A stretch of DNA of 64,000 nucleotides from Terrabacter sp. MAHUQ-38. GTDB lineage: Bacteria; Actinomycetota; Actinomycetes; Actinomycetales; Dermatophilaceae. The stretch lies in contig NZ_JACVCU010000003.1 of the NCBI RefSeq assembly GCF_014518425.1, positions 372,001-436,000 of the forward strand. The letters run 5' to 3'. Under the pieces are notes generated by a model. It was not told the DNA's origin, did not search any database, and saw nothing but the letters and a program-made list of their open reading frames with translations. This document shows, piece after piece, positions 1 through 6,971 of this stretch. Position numbers and translations under genes: made by a program. The first letter of the stretch is position 1. Each line of letters opens with the position of its first letter.

Positions 1-822
1 CGACATGAAGACGACGTCGAAGCTGGCCAGCGCGGCGATGATCGTGATGGTGATGCAGACGCCGATCTCCTGGCGCAGCCCCGGCAGGGTGATCGCGCGG
101 AACTGCTGGATGCGGCCGGCGCCGTCGAGTGATGCCGCCTCGTAGAGGCTCCCGTCGATCTTCCCGATGCCGGCCATGAGCAGGAGCGTGCACAGGCCCG
201 TCGCGAGCCAGGTGCCGATGACGCCGACGGCCGGCAGCGCCCACGTGAAGTCGCCCAGCCACGGGCGCGCGAGCGAGCCGAGTCCCAAGGCTCGCAGCAT
301 CTGGTTCACGGCACCGTCCGGGGAGTACATCCACGTCCACGCGATGGCGGACGCGGCGCCCGGGATGATCTGTGGCAGGAACATCAGCGTTCGTGCGACA
401 GCGCCGGCCACCTTCGACCTGATCTCGCGAACGATCGAGGCAACGACGAGAGCGAGGAGCACGGGCAGGAAGGTGAAGAAGATGATGAGGATGAACGCGT
501 GGACGATCGACGCGACCAGCTGGGGCTCGGTGAAGACGCGCACGTAGTTCTCGACGCCGACCGGGGTCGCGACGCTGATGCCGTCCCAGTCGAAGAACGA
601 GTACTGCACCGCCGTGATGATCGGGTAGAGCTCGAACACGGCGTACATGACCAGGGCCGGGAGGGCGAAGAGCCAGCCCGCCCAGCGAGCGCGGCTGGGA
701 AGTGCAGTTCCCCTGAACCGGTCGCCGAGGCCAGCCCCGCGTCGGGATCCGCGACGCGGCGCGGTGGCGGACACGGTGTCGGCGACGTCGACCGGCGTGG
801 TGAGCCCGTCGACGGCGCTCAT
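1..822 (-). CDS. Sugar ABC transporter permease, MalF/UgpA-like (3' end off window)
   Basis: Inner-membrane subunit of a carbohydrate importer. The visible 274 codons begin with a basic cytoplasmic N-terminus, then several hydrophobic helices (first near residues 48-68, WLFALPALVMYAVF), and the EAA loop that contacts the ATPase (EAASLDGAG) near residue 233. The C-terminal end lies beyond base 1. The start ATG overlaps the stop of the solute-binding protein gene in an ATGA, so the two are translationally coupled. A second permease gene probably follows to the left, outside the window. Family is clear; the transported sugar is unknown. Confidence 0.9.
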   Translation of the reverse strand, partial: MSAVDGLTTPVDVADTVSATAPRRGSRRGAGLGDRFRGTALPSRARWAGWLFALPALVMYAVFELYPIITAVQYSFFDWDGISVATPVGVENYVRVFTEPQLVASIVHAFILIIFFTFLPVLLALVVASIVREIRSKVAGAVARTLMFLPQIIPGAASAIAWTWMYSPDGAVNQMLRALGLGSLARPWLGDFTWALPAVGVIGTWLATGLCTLLLMAGIGKIDGSLYEAASLDGAGRIQQFRAITLPGLRQEIGVCITITIIAALASFDVVFMS

Positions 823-2183
823 CGCTTCAGCTCTTCCTCGTACTTGGCCTGGACGTCGGTGACGAACTGCTCCGGGGTGGAGCTGCCACCGAGCAGCAGC
901 TGGGTCTCCGGGTTCCAGGCGCGGTTGGAGATGCCGGCGGTGGCGTTCTGGACGAAGGGCACCTGACCGCCGGCGGCCGAGACCTCGGCGAAGGCCTTGG
1001 TGACGTCGGCCAGGACGGATCCCTGCTTGATGGTGGGTGCGGCCTGCGACTCGAGCCCGCTGGGCATGAAGCCGTTGTCGATGGCGATCTGGCGCGCCTC
1101 GTCGCTGGAGAGGAAGTTGAGGAAGGCCGCCGCGGCGTCCTTGTTCTTCGACCTCGACGGGATCCCGAAGGCCGTGGCGGCGTCGGACATCGCCGCGACC
1201 TTGCCTCCGGCGGTGGCAGGCGGCATGGCCAGGAAGCCGACCTCACGCGGCATCGTCTTGTCGAGGCTGGCCGCCTCCCAGTTGCCCCACGGGAAGAAGA
1301 GGCCCTTGTCGTTGGCGAAGATCGCGTTGGCAGCCGTGGCGTCCAGCGCGTTGACCGACGCGGGGAAGATGCCGGCCGCGTTCCAGTCCTGGACCTGCTT
1401 CGCGGCCGCGATGGCCTCCGGTGTCTTGATCGTCGCGCCGGGCGCGTTGAACACCCACTGCGACACCTTCTCGGGACCCATCGAGGAGTTGATGAGCAGC
1501 TGGAACGGGAAGACGCCGCCACCCTCCTTGTTGTGCACGACCATGCCGGTCAGACCGGCCGCCTTCGCCTTGTCCATGAGGGCCGTGAGCTCCTCGATGG
1601 ATGCCGGGGGTGTCGTCATGCCGACCTGCGCGGCGAGCTTCTTGTTGTAGTACAGGCCCGTCATGGTGAAGCCACTGGCCTTCGCGTAGAGCGACCCCGA
1701 GCCGGCGACGCCGTCCTTGGCTCGGAACTGCGACAGCTGCGAGGTGGGCATCTTGTCCCAGCCGTATGCGGCGGCGTACGCGTCGAGGTTCGTCAGCAGG
1801 TTGTTCTTCGTCCCGGCAGTCACCGAGATGACGCGCACGAGGTCCGGCGGCGTGGCAGAGGCCAGCTGCCGCGGCTGGTTCTGGGTGGTGACGTTGTCGG
1901 GGTCGTAGGTGGGCGTGATCGTCACATTGGGGTGCTTCTTGGTGAATGCGGCGATGAGCACATCGTCGACGTTCTTGAGGCCCTGCCCGTCGTAGAGCTT
2001 GAGCGTGACCGGCTCGGTGCCGATCGACGTGCTCACCGACGTGGGCGTGGAGTCCGCGGCTGCGCCAGTGGAGGCGGCCGGGCCCGGCGCCGAGCACGCG
2101 GCGCCGCCGGCCACCGCAAGGGCACCGAACATGCCGATGACGACTCGGCGGGTCGGACGAGAGCTGATACCTGACCTGTGCAT
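819..2183 (-). CDS. Extracellular sugar-binding lipoprotein of ABC importer
   Basis: Substrate-binding protein of family 1 (454 aa). The start at 2183 gives a signal with a twin-arginine-like run (TRRVVIG) and a lipobox ending GGAAC, with the lipid-anchored Cys near residue 30, so it is probably a Tat-exported lipoprotein. The mature part has the usual features of sugar binders (KKHPNVTITPTYD, SATPPDLVRV, ending YEEELKR). A longer upstream reading frame exists but runs through the operator region and lacks signal-peptide sense. It is divergent from the LacI gene at 2407 and heads the operon with the permease. Sugar unknown. Confidence 0.92.
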   Translation of the reverse strand: MHRSGISSRPTRRVVIGMFGALAVAGGAACSAPGPAASTGAAADSTPTSVSTSIGTEPVTLKLYDGQGLKNVDDVLIAAFTKKHPNVTITPTYDPDNVTTQNQPRQLASATPPDLVRVISVTAGTKNNLLTNLDAYAAAYGWDKMPTSQLSQFRAKDGVAGSGSLYAKASGFTMTGLYYNKKLAAQVGMTTPPASIEELTALMDKAKAAGLTGMVVHNKEGGGVFPFQLLINSSMGPEKVSQWVFNAPGATIKTPEAIAAAKQVQDWNAAGIFPASVNALDATAANAIFANDKGLFFPWGNWEAASLDKTMPREVGFLAMPPATAGGKVAAMSDAATAFGIPSRSKNKDAAAAFLNFLSSDEARQIAIDNGFMPSGLESQAAPTIKQGSVLADVTKAFAEVSAAGGQVPFVQNATAGISNRAWNPETQLLLGGSSTPEQFVTDVQAKYEEELKR

Positions 2184-2261
2184 TCGATTCTCCTGCGCCG
2201 TCGAAGGAGTCGGCCACCTCGTGTCGCCGACCATGCCCTCCAAGCCGGAGGGGGAAGGTGT

Positions 2262-2275
2262 TGGAAACGCTTCCA
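2262..2275. promoter_or_regulatory. LacI-type operator 1
   Basis: TGGAAACGCTTCCA, a near-perfect palindrome with the central CG typical of LacI/GalR-family operators. It lies 79 bp upstream of the binding-protein start, where it could block that promoter. The regulator is probably the divergent LacI protein starting at 2407. Confidence 0.8.
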
Positions 2276-2382
2276 GTTGGGAACTGTGACGGGGTTCTGG
2301 CCTGGATGTCAAGAGCCTGAGCATGATTCGAGACAGTCGCAGTGCTGGCGGCAAGCGGGGACGAGATGTGTGACGGTGCTGG

Positions 2383-2396
2383 TGAAAGCGTTTCCA
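2383..2396. promoter_or_regulatory. LacI-type operator 2
   Basis: TGAAAGCGTTTCCA, matching the reverse complement of operator 1 at 13 of 14 positions. It ends 10 bp before the LacI start codon, as expected for autoregulation. The two operator centres are 121 bp apart, close to an integral number of helical turns, so looping is possible (inference). Confidence 0.8.
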
Positions 2397-2406
2397 GTGG
2401 TCTACG

Positions 2407-3438
2407 GTGGTGCGCGTGGAGGACGCGACACCGACGAAGGTGACCCTGGTCGACATCGCCCGCATGGCCGGGGTCGGCGTCGGCACCGCGTCGCGCGCCC
2501 TGAGCAACGCCAAGAACGTTGCTCCGGCGACGCGGGCGCGCGTGCTCCAGGTCGCCGAGGCGAACCACTACGTCGTCTCTCCCGAGGCCTCCCGGCTGGC
2601 CAAGGGCAACACGGGCCGCGTCGCTCTCGTCGTGCCGCACCTGTCGCGCTGGTTCTTCGGCTCGGTGGTCGAGGGCCTCGACTCCGTGCTCCGGGGGGCA
2701 GACCTCGACGTGCTGCTCTACCACGTCGGCGATGTGCGCGACCGGCACGAGTTCTTCGAGCGCCTGCCCGCGCGACGCAAGGTCGACGCCGTCGTCGTCG
2801 TCGGCTTCCAGGTCGAGGACATCGAGCGCGCGCGCCTCGAGACCCTCGGTGTGCACATCGTCGCGGCCGGCGGTCAGACCGCGGCCTATCCCTCCGTCCA
2901 CATCGACGACCGGATCGCGAGCCGGCAGGCCGTCGACCACCTCGTCCACCTGGGCCACAAACGGATCGCAATGCTCGAGGCTGTCGACCCCGACCAACCG
3001 CATCTGCCATCCACGCGCTCGCCCGGCTACCACGACGCCCTGGCCGCCGCCGGAATCGCCATCGATCCCACCCTCGTGGTCAGCGCGCCCTGGGGAGGCG
3101 AGGACGGCGCCGCCTCGATGAGCAGGCTCCTCGGCCACCCCGACCCGCCGACGGGCGTCTTCGCACACTCCGACGAGGTGGCCCTCGGAGCGGTCCGAAC
3201 CCTGCGCCGCGCCGGCCTGGAGCCCGGCCGCGACGTGTCCGTGGTCGGCATCGACGACCATCCGCTCGCCGCACTGTCCGACCTGACGACAGTGCGGCAA
3301 CGGCCCGCAGAGCAAGGCGTCCTCGCCGGCCGCCTGCTGCTCGACCTGCTCGACGGGAAGGCCCCCACAGAGGCGTCCACGACGGTGCCCACCGAACTCG
3401 TCGTGCGCGGCAGCACAGCCCCGCCGCGGCGGCCCTGA
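2407..3438 (+). CDS. LacI-family transcriptional regulator
   Basis: 343 aa. The N-terminal helix-turn-helix (VTLVDIARMAGVGVGTASRAL, residues about 12-32) is followed by the hinge and a periplasmic-binding-protein-like effector domain (VALVVPHLSRWFFGSVVEG; GVFAHSDEVALGAVRTLR; VSVVGIDDHPLA). Three consecutive GTG codons (2407, 2410, 2416) could start it; the first is used here and no strong Shine-Dalgarno decides. It sits divergent to the sugar ABC operon with two matching operators between, so local repression relieved by the imported sugar is the natural reading. Confidence 0.93.
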   Translation: MVRVEDATPTKVTLVDIARMAGVGVGTASRALSNAKNVAPATRARVLQVAEANHYVVSPEASRLAKGNTGRVALVVPHLSRWFFGSVVEGLDSVLRGADLDVLLYHVGDVRDRHEFFERLPARRKVDAVVVVGFQVEDIERARLETLGVHIVAAGGQTAAYPSVHIDDRIASRQAVDHLVHLGHKRIAMLEAVDPDQPHLPSTRSPGYHDALAAAGIAIDPTLVVSAPWGGEDGAASMSRLLGHPDPPTGVFAHSDEVALGAVRTLRRAGLEPGRDVSVVGIDDHPLAALSDLTTVRQRPAEQGVLAGRLLLDLLDGKAPTEASTTVPTELVVRGSTAPPRRP

Positions 3439-3998
3439 TCGGGCAACCAAGCTGAAGCTGACCCATGACTCATCGGCAGTCAAAGAATCCGACACCCGAT
3501 CTGCCGGATTTTCTGGACTCCCTGGCCGGAGGTCTGGATGCCGATGATCGTGGACATACCGACACAAGAATCTGAATCCGTTCTGCAGGCCTGATGCCTG
3601 GAGTCGGCTCCCCGCCCGGCCAAGAAAGACAACAGACAGACGCCGTCACACAGACGACGCATCACTTTCTTAGTCCGCCTTTGTCGTGGGTCTTTCTGTG
3701 GCGGCCCAACGTCGTCGGCACGGCGGGAGTACATATGTCGCTTGCACCACGTCCCTTACGGACCGGCACATCACCCTCAACGACAGGTCCGATCTTGAAC
3801 GCGCCCTCGCGGAAGCGTGTCCCTGGGAGTGATCCTCAGCCGGCACCGGACCACTGGGAAACCCCTTCGGCGCCGCCTGATGCCTTGACCATCCCTACGG
3901 AGTCGAGTGGCCCTCGCCGTTCACCGACCACCGGATGATGCGTCCTGCGAACCCAACTGCCCCCGGGGGAACCCCGGCGAACCTCCGCGAACGACCAG
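3439..3998. other. Gene-poor stretch, no convincing gene
   Basis: About 560 bases with more A+T than its neighbours and no reading frame with a credible start, Shine-Dalgarno or recognisable protein. Short open stretches appear in several frames and change frame, which is how a decayed gene looks, but I cannot name the ancestor. Its position beside an attachment-site-like locus suggests mobile-element debris (inference). Confidence 0.5.
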
Positions 3999-3999
3999 A

Positions 4000-4017
4000 T
4001 GAGACTGACATGAGACT
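4000..4017 (+). repeat. Paired TGAGACT repeats, left of tRNA fragment
   Basis: Two direct copies of TGAGACT begin at 4000 and 4011. The second is within ATGAGACTAG, which recurs at 4347-4356 on the other side of the tRNA-Ser fragment. Pairs of short direct repeats with one-helical-turn spacing are typical of arm-type binding sites for tyrosine integrases; that role is inference. Confidence 0.55.
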
Positions 4018-4023
4018 AGGACG

Positions 4024-4065
4024 GGAAACGCCGGTCAGCTCCCTCATTGGCTGACCGGCGTTTCC
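4024..4065. terminator. Hairpin, 16-bp perfect stem
   Basis: GGAAACGCCGGTCAGC (4024-4039) pairs perfectly with 4050-4065 around a 10-base loop. No T-run follows, as usual in high-GC actinobacteria. There is no intact gene immediately upstream on the plus strand, so it may be left from a lost gene. Confidence 0.6.
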
Positions 4066-4140
4066 GCAGGTGAATGGCGGTGGCGGTGGCAGCCGTCGCC
4101 TCCGCTTCGCTCCGGCTCCTCCCAAATCCCGCAGCGTCAA

Positions 4141-4197
4141 CACCAAATGACGCAGGACCCCGACGACAAGAGTGTCGGGGTCCTGCGTCATTTGGTG
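4141..4197. terminator. Hairpin, 24-bp perfect stem
   Basis: The arms 4141-4164 and 4174-4197 are perfect reverse complements around a 9-base loop. It directly abuts the 3' end of the tRNA-Ser fragment and reads as that tRNA's terminator. At 24 bp it is the longest perfect stem I found in the window. Confidence 0.75.
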
Positions 4198-4250
4198 GTG
4201 GCGGTGGGATTTGAACCCACGGTGGATTCACCCCCACACACGCTTTCGAG
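4197..4250 (-). pseudogene. tRNA-Ser(CGA) 3' half, not an intact tRNA
   Basis: Read on the minus strand from 4250, it gives the anticodon loop CTCGAAA, the 3' strand of the anticodon stem (GCGTG), a serine-type long variable arm, a perfect T arm (GTGGGTTCAAATCCCAC) and the acceptor strand CGCCACC. The 5' half is missing: upstream bases neither restore the acceptor partner GGTGGCG nor pair the anticodon stem (CAGAT instead of CACGC). Identity that starts at the anticodon loop and runs to the 3' end is the usual crossover block of tyrosine integrases that use tRNA genes, so this is best read as an att core. Confidence 0.75.
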
Positions 4251-4675
4251 ATCTGCTCCTGCCCGTTCGCCCGGGGTACGCCGAAGCACGTCCACGCTCA
4301 GTTGAGTCGCAATCGAACCTTCCCGAACGGGAGCGACGGCGACCGAATGAGACTAGAACTGAGACTACGGCCGTTCGAACACATGGGACCGAGCGCCAGG
4401 ATCGCTTCGACCCCCGTGCCGACGGCGCAACTGCGGACGACTCGGTGACGGCCCCATCAAAGCCGTGCAGCCGCTGGACGTGCGGGTGGATCGACAACCA
4501 ACGTCGGCGCGGTCGTCGGCGCGTCGCTCAAGGCGACCGTCCCGAGGTCGCTGAGCGTGTTCCGTGCCATCGGTGTGGTGACCCACACGCCCCGTCAGCG
4601 GGTGGGCGTGCGATGGCTGGGCGGCGCCGGGCGCCCCCTGGATTGAGCTGTTGTCGTTGACACGGCTACCCAAAG
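4251..4675. other. Gene-free stretch right of the tRNA fragment
   Basis: About 425 bases in which open frames exist but none has a credible start or recognisable product. The only structure I see is the second pair of TGAGACT repeats at 4348-4366. No integrase gene is visible on either strand. Confidence 0.5.
4348..4366 (+). repeat. Paired TGAGACT repeats, right of tRNA fragment
   Basis: Two direct copies of TGAGACT start at 4348 and 4360, in the same orientation as the left pair at 4000 and 4011. The pairs flank the tRNA-Ser 3' half at about 180 and 98 bp, an arrangement like integrase arm sites around an attP core (inference). Confidence 0.55.
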
Positions 4676-4858
4676 TCAGAGTCTGGCCGGCGGTTCCAAC
4701 TCGTGCTCGTTCCGGCGTGATGGGCGTGCGACCTGACCCGCCATACCCTGCCCTAAAACATTGGTTACGCCATAATTTTGCTTCGCGGTCCCCAGCAGGG
4801 CCGCACGCACAGCCTCGGGCGACGCGCTCGTCTCAACGTCCAGTTCGACCTTGGGCAT
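4676..4858 (-). pseudogene. Truncated SRPBCC/polyketide-cyclase-like gene
   Basis: A 60-codon frame with a good Shine-Dalgarno (GAAGGAG, 7 bp before the ATG) starts with MPKVELDVETSASPEAV, which looks like the first strand and helix of an SRPBCC (START-like) protein. After about residue 22 the resemblance stops and the DNA turns abruptly A+T-rich (about 4758-4792) before running to an unrelated stop at 4676. A full family member would be about 140 aa. I read it as a gene cut by a recombination event next to the att-like locus. Confidence 0.5.
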
Positions 4859-5107
4859 CGACCGACTCCTTCGGGCCGCGGCCTGACGCATCCAAGCGTC
4901 AAGCAACACTCCAAACCTACGCGCCGGCGTGTGAATCGACCCGTTGCTCGAGGCGTCGGCCGCGTCTGGGTCCTCGCCCGCAGCGGTGGCAGGCGCGGTA
5001 CCGGCCGTGCTCCTCGACAGCGCAATTCGATGGTGTGATCCGCGATGGCGGACCAGCATGAGCTGGTGGTGAGAGATCCCAGGTTGCCCCCTCAAGGCGG
5101 TCTGCCG

Positions 5108-6097
5108 ATGGACAGCGTCGGCCGCGTCGTCGTGGAGATCGCCTGTGACGAGTCCGGGTTCTCCGGCACCAACCTGCTGGACGCGGCCACCCCGGTGTTC
5201 ACGCACGCAAGTGTCGACCTCTGCGTCGACGAGGCGGCCCAGCTCCTCCGGGAGCTGCGGTCGGGGTTGCGAAGGTCGCTCAGCGAGGTGAAGTCCGCGC
5301 CGTTCCTCCGCGGTCCCCAAGCGGGTGAGGCGTTGGGGTGGCTGCTGGCGGCGCTGAGTGGGCGAGCGCATGTTCTCGTGGTCGACAAGGAGTACTTCCT
5401 CGTCACCCGGATCGTCGACCTGTTCCTCGTCGAGCCCTCGTACGCGGCTGGCACTCGGCTGACCCAGGACAACCGTCAGGCCGCGCTCACGCTCTATCGG
5501 GCCGGGCGGGCACATAGCCGCGAGTGGAGCGTCTTCCTCGCGGCCTTCGTCGACCTGGTCCGGACCAAGCGGAGGCATCGGCCGGATCACAGCGCTCTGG
5601 AACGCTTCTTCGAGGCCCGGGATGCGCTGGCCGTCGGGCTCGGCGCGGAAGCGACGGGTGTCCTCGACGGGCTCAGTCGCAGGCGCGTCGGCGCCCTCCT
5701 GACCCGGCTGGCGCAGGACGACCGGTCGATCCCGCCGCCGCTGGAGCCGATGCTGCCGGCGCTGGCCGAGACCGTCCTGTTCTGGAGCGCCGGACACCGG
5801 CAGGTGCTCGTGATCCACGATGAGCAGAGCGCGCTCACGGCGGGTCGGCTCAGGCGCCTCCAACAGGTCCTGACCGAGGGCACGGACTCCCCGGCCCCAG
5901 GTGCCCACGACGGCGCGGCGCGGCCGGGCCGGCTGTCACCGTTGGCTGGGCTGGTGACCGTCGACTCCCGCGACGACCCGCGGGTGCAGGTTGCGGACCT
6001 CTTGGCCGGGGTCGCCCGGCGGTTGCCAGACCTGGCCGATCAGGGCCTGCTCCAGCCCTTCCTCTCCCCCACCTCGCTGCGAGACCCCCAGCGATGA
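5108..6097 (+). CDS. DUF3800 domain protein
   Basis: About 329 aa from the ATG at 5108, which places the family-defining DESG motif at residues 13-16; an upstream in-frame ATG at 5045 is possible but has no Shine-Dalgarno and would give an unusually long lead. The C-terminal motif DDPRVQVADLLAGVARR is the other conserved block of DUF3800, a family with a predicted RNase H-like fold often found near mobile elements and defence genes. Molecular function is not established. It borders the att-like scar on its left. Confidence 0.7.
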   Translation: MDSVGRVVVEIACDESGFSGTNLLDAATPVFTHASVDLCVDEAAQLLRELRSGLRRSLSEVKSAPFLRGPQAGEALGWLLAALSGRAHVLVVDKEYFLVTRIVDLFLVEPSYAAGTRLTQDNRQAALTLYRAGRAHSREWSVFLAAFVDLVRTKRRHRPDHSALERFFEARDALAVGLGAEATGVLDGLSRRRVGALLTRLAQDDRSIPPPLEPMLPALAETVLFWSAGHRQVLVIHDEQSALTAGRLRRLQQVLTEGTDSPAPGAHDGAARPGRLSPLAGLVTVDSRDDPRVQVADLLAGVARRLPDLADQGLLQPFLSPTSLRDPQR

Positions 6098-6210
6098 CGA
6101 CCGGTCAGACCGACGAGCTGACCGGGCCGATGACGCGGTCGTGCGCGGACCCACGATCCGCCCTCGTTCGTCGGGTACCACTGCTCCGGCGGACGTCTTA
6201 CTGTCCAGAC

Positions 6211-6957
6211 ATGGCCCGTGAACTACAGAACAGACGAGGAGAACCCTCGGCGCAGAACGAGGGCTTGGCGGTCGAGCACGACCGGCTGGCGCAGGATCTG
6301 AGCGTCTTCGCCCGTCGTGTCGAAGCCGAACGCATCCCCGGGCTCGTGCTCGACGACATCGTGCGGGCGGCTGTCGAGCTGATCCCCGGCGCGGAGGAGG
6401 GCTCGATCAGCGTGGTCACCGGAAAGCGGGAGGTGACCTCCCGGCATCCGCAGGGTGGTGGGCTGCCCGCCCAGGTCGACGCCTTGCAGATGGAGACCGG
6501 GCAGGGTCCCTGCCTCGACGCGGCCTACCGGCACCAGACCGTGCGGGTGGCTGACATGACCGTGGAGGATCGGTGGCCTGAGTTCGCCTGCAGAGCGGCG
6601 GCCCTCGGCGTCATGAGCATGCTGTGCTTCCAGCTCTACGTCGAGCGTGACGATCTCGGCGCCCTCAACCTCTACAGCCGTACGCCGGGCAGCTTCGACG
6701 ACGAGTCGGAGCATGTCGGGCTGCTCTTCGCCAGCCATGCCGCGATTGCCTTTGCCGACGCCGAGAAGGTCCGAAACCTCACCATCGCCGTTCACAGGCG
6801 GGACCTGATCGGACAGGCCAAAGGCATCCTCATGGAGCGCTTCAAGATCACGCCCGACCAGGCCTTCAGCATCTTGGTGAGCGTGAGCCAGCGCACCAAC
6901 CGGAAGCTGTTCGACGTGGCCGAGGAGCTCACGGTCACCGGACGGATCGGTCCCTGA
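6211..6957 (+). CDS. GAF-ANTAR domain RNA-binding antiterminator-type regulator
   Basis: 248 aa from ATG 6211; an in-frame ATG at 6094 overlaps the DUF3800 stop and would add 39 poor-quality residues. The first three quarters are a GAF sensor domain (TGQGPCLDAAYRHQTVRV; LGVMSMLCFQLYV). The end is a three-helix ANTAR domain (RDLIGQAKGILMERFKITPDQAF) that in this family binds two-hairpin RNA structures to suppress termination. Effector and RNA targets are unknown. It converges on pnkp with only 14 bp between stops. Confidence 0.9.
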   Translation: MARELQNRRGEPSAQNEGLAVEHDRLAQDLSVFARRVEAERIPGLVLDDIVRAAVELIPGAEEGSISVVTGKREVTSRHPQGGGLPAQVDALQMETGQGPCLDAAYRHQTVRVADMTVEDRWPEFACRAAALGVMSMLCFQLYVERDDLGALNLYSRTPGSFDDESEHVGLLFASHAAIAFADAEKVRNLTIAVHRRDLIGQAKGILMERFKITPDQAFSILVSVSQRTNRKLFDVAEELTVTGRIGP

Positions 6958-6971
6958 CGCCGGCGGTCCGC

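Noticed and set aside
1243-3567. 774-codon minus-strand frame over the LacI gene and binding protein
   Set aside because: Shadow frame caused by high GC; it overlaps two well-supported genes and resembles no protein.
4197-4255. Functional tRNA-Ser(CGA)
   Set aside because: The acceptor 5' strand and the 5' strand of the anticodon stem do not pair; only the 3' half is tRNA-like.
4676-5908. 410-codon open frame on the minus strand across the DUF3800 gene
   Set aside because: It is antisense to a recognisable DUF3800 protein and its translation is low-complexity Arg/Pro/Gln. Only the last 60 codons, behind their own Shine-Dalgarno, look gene-like.
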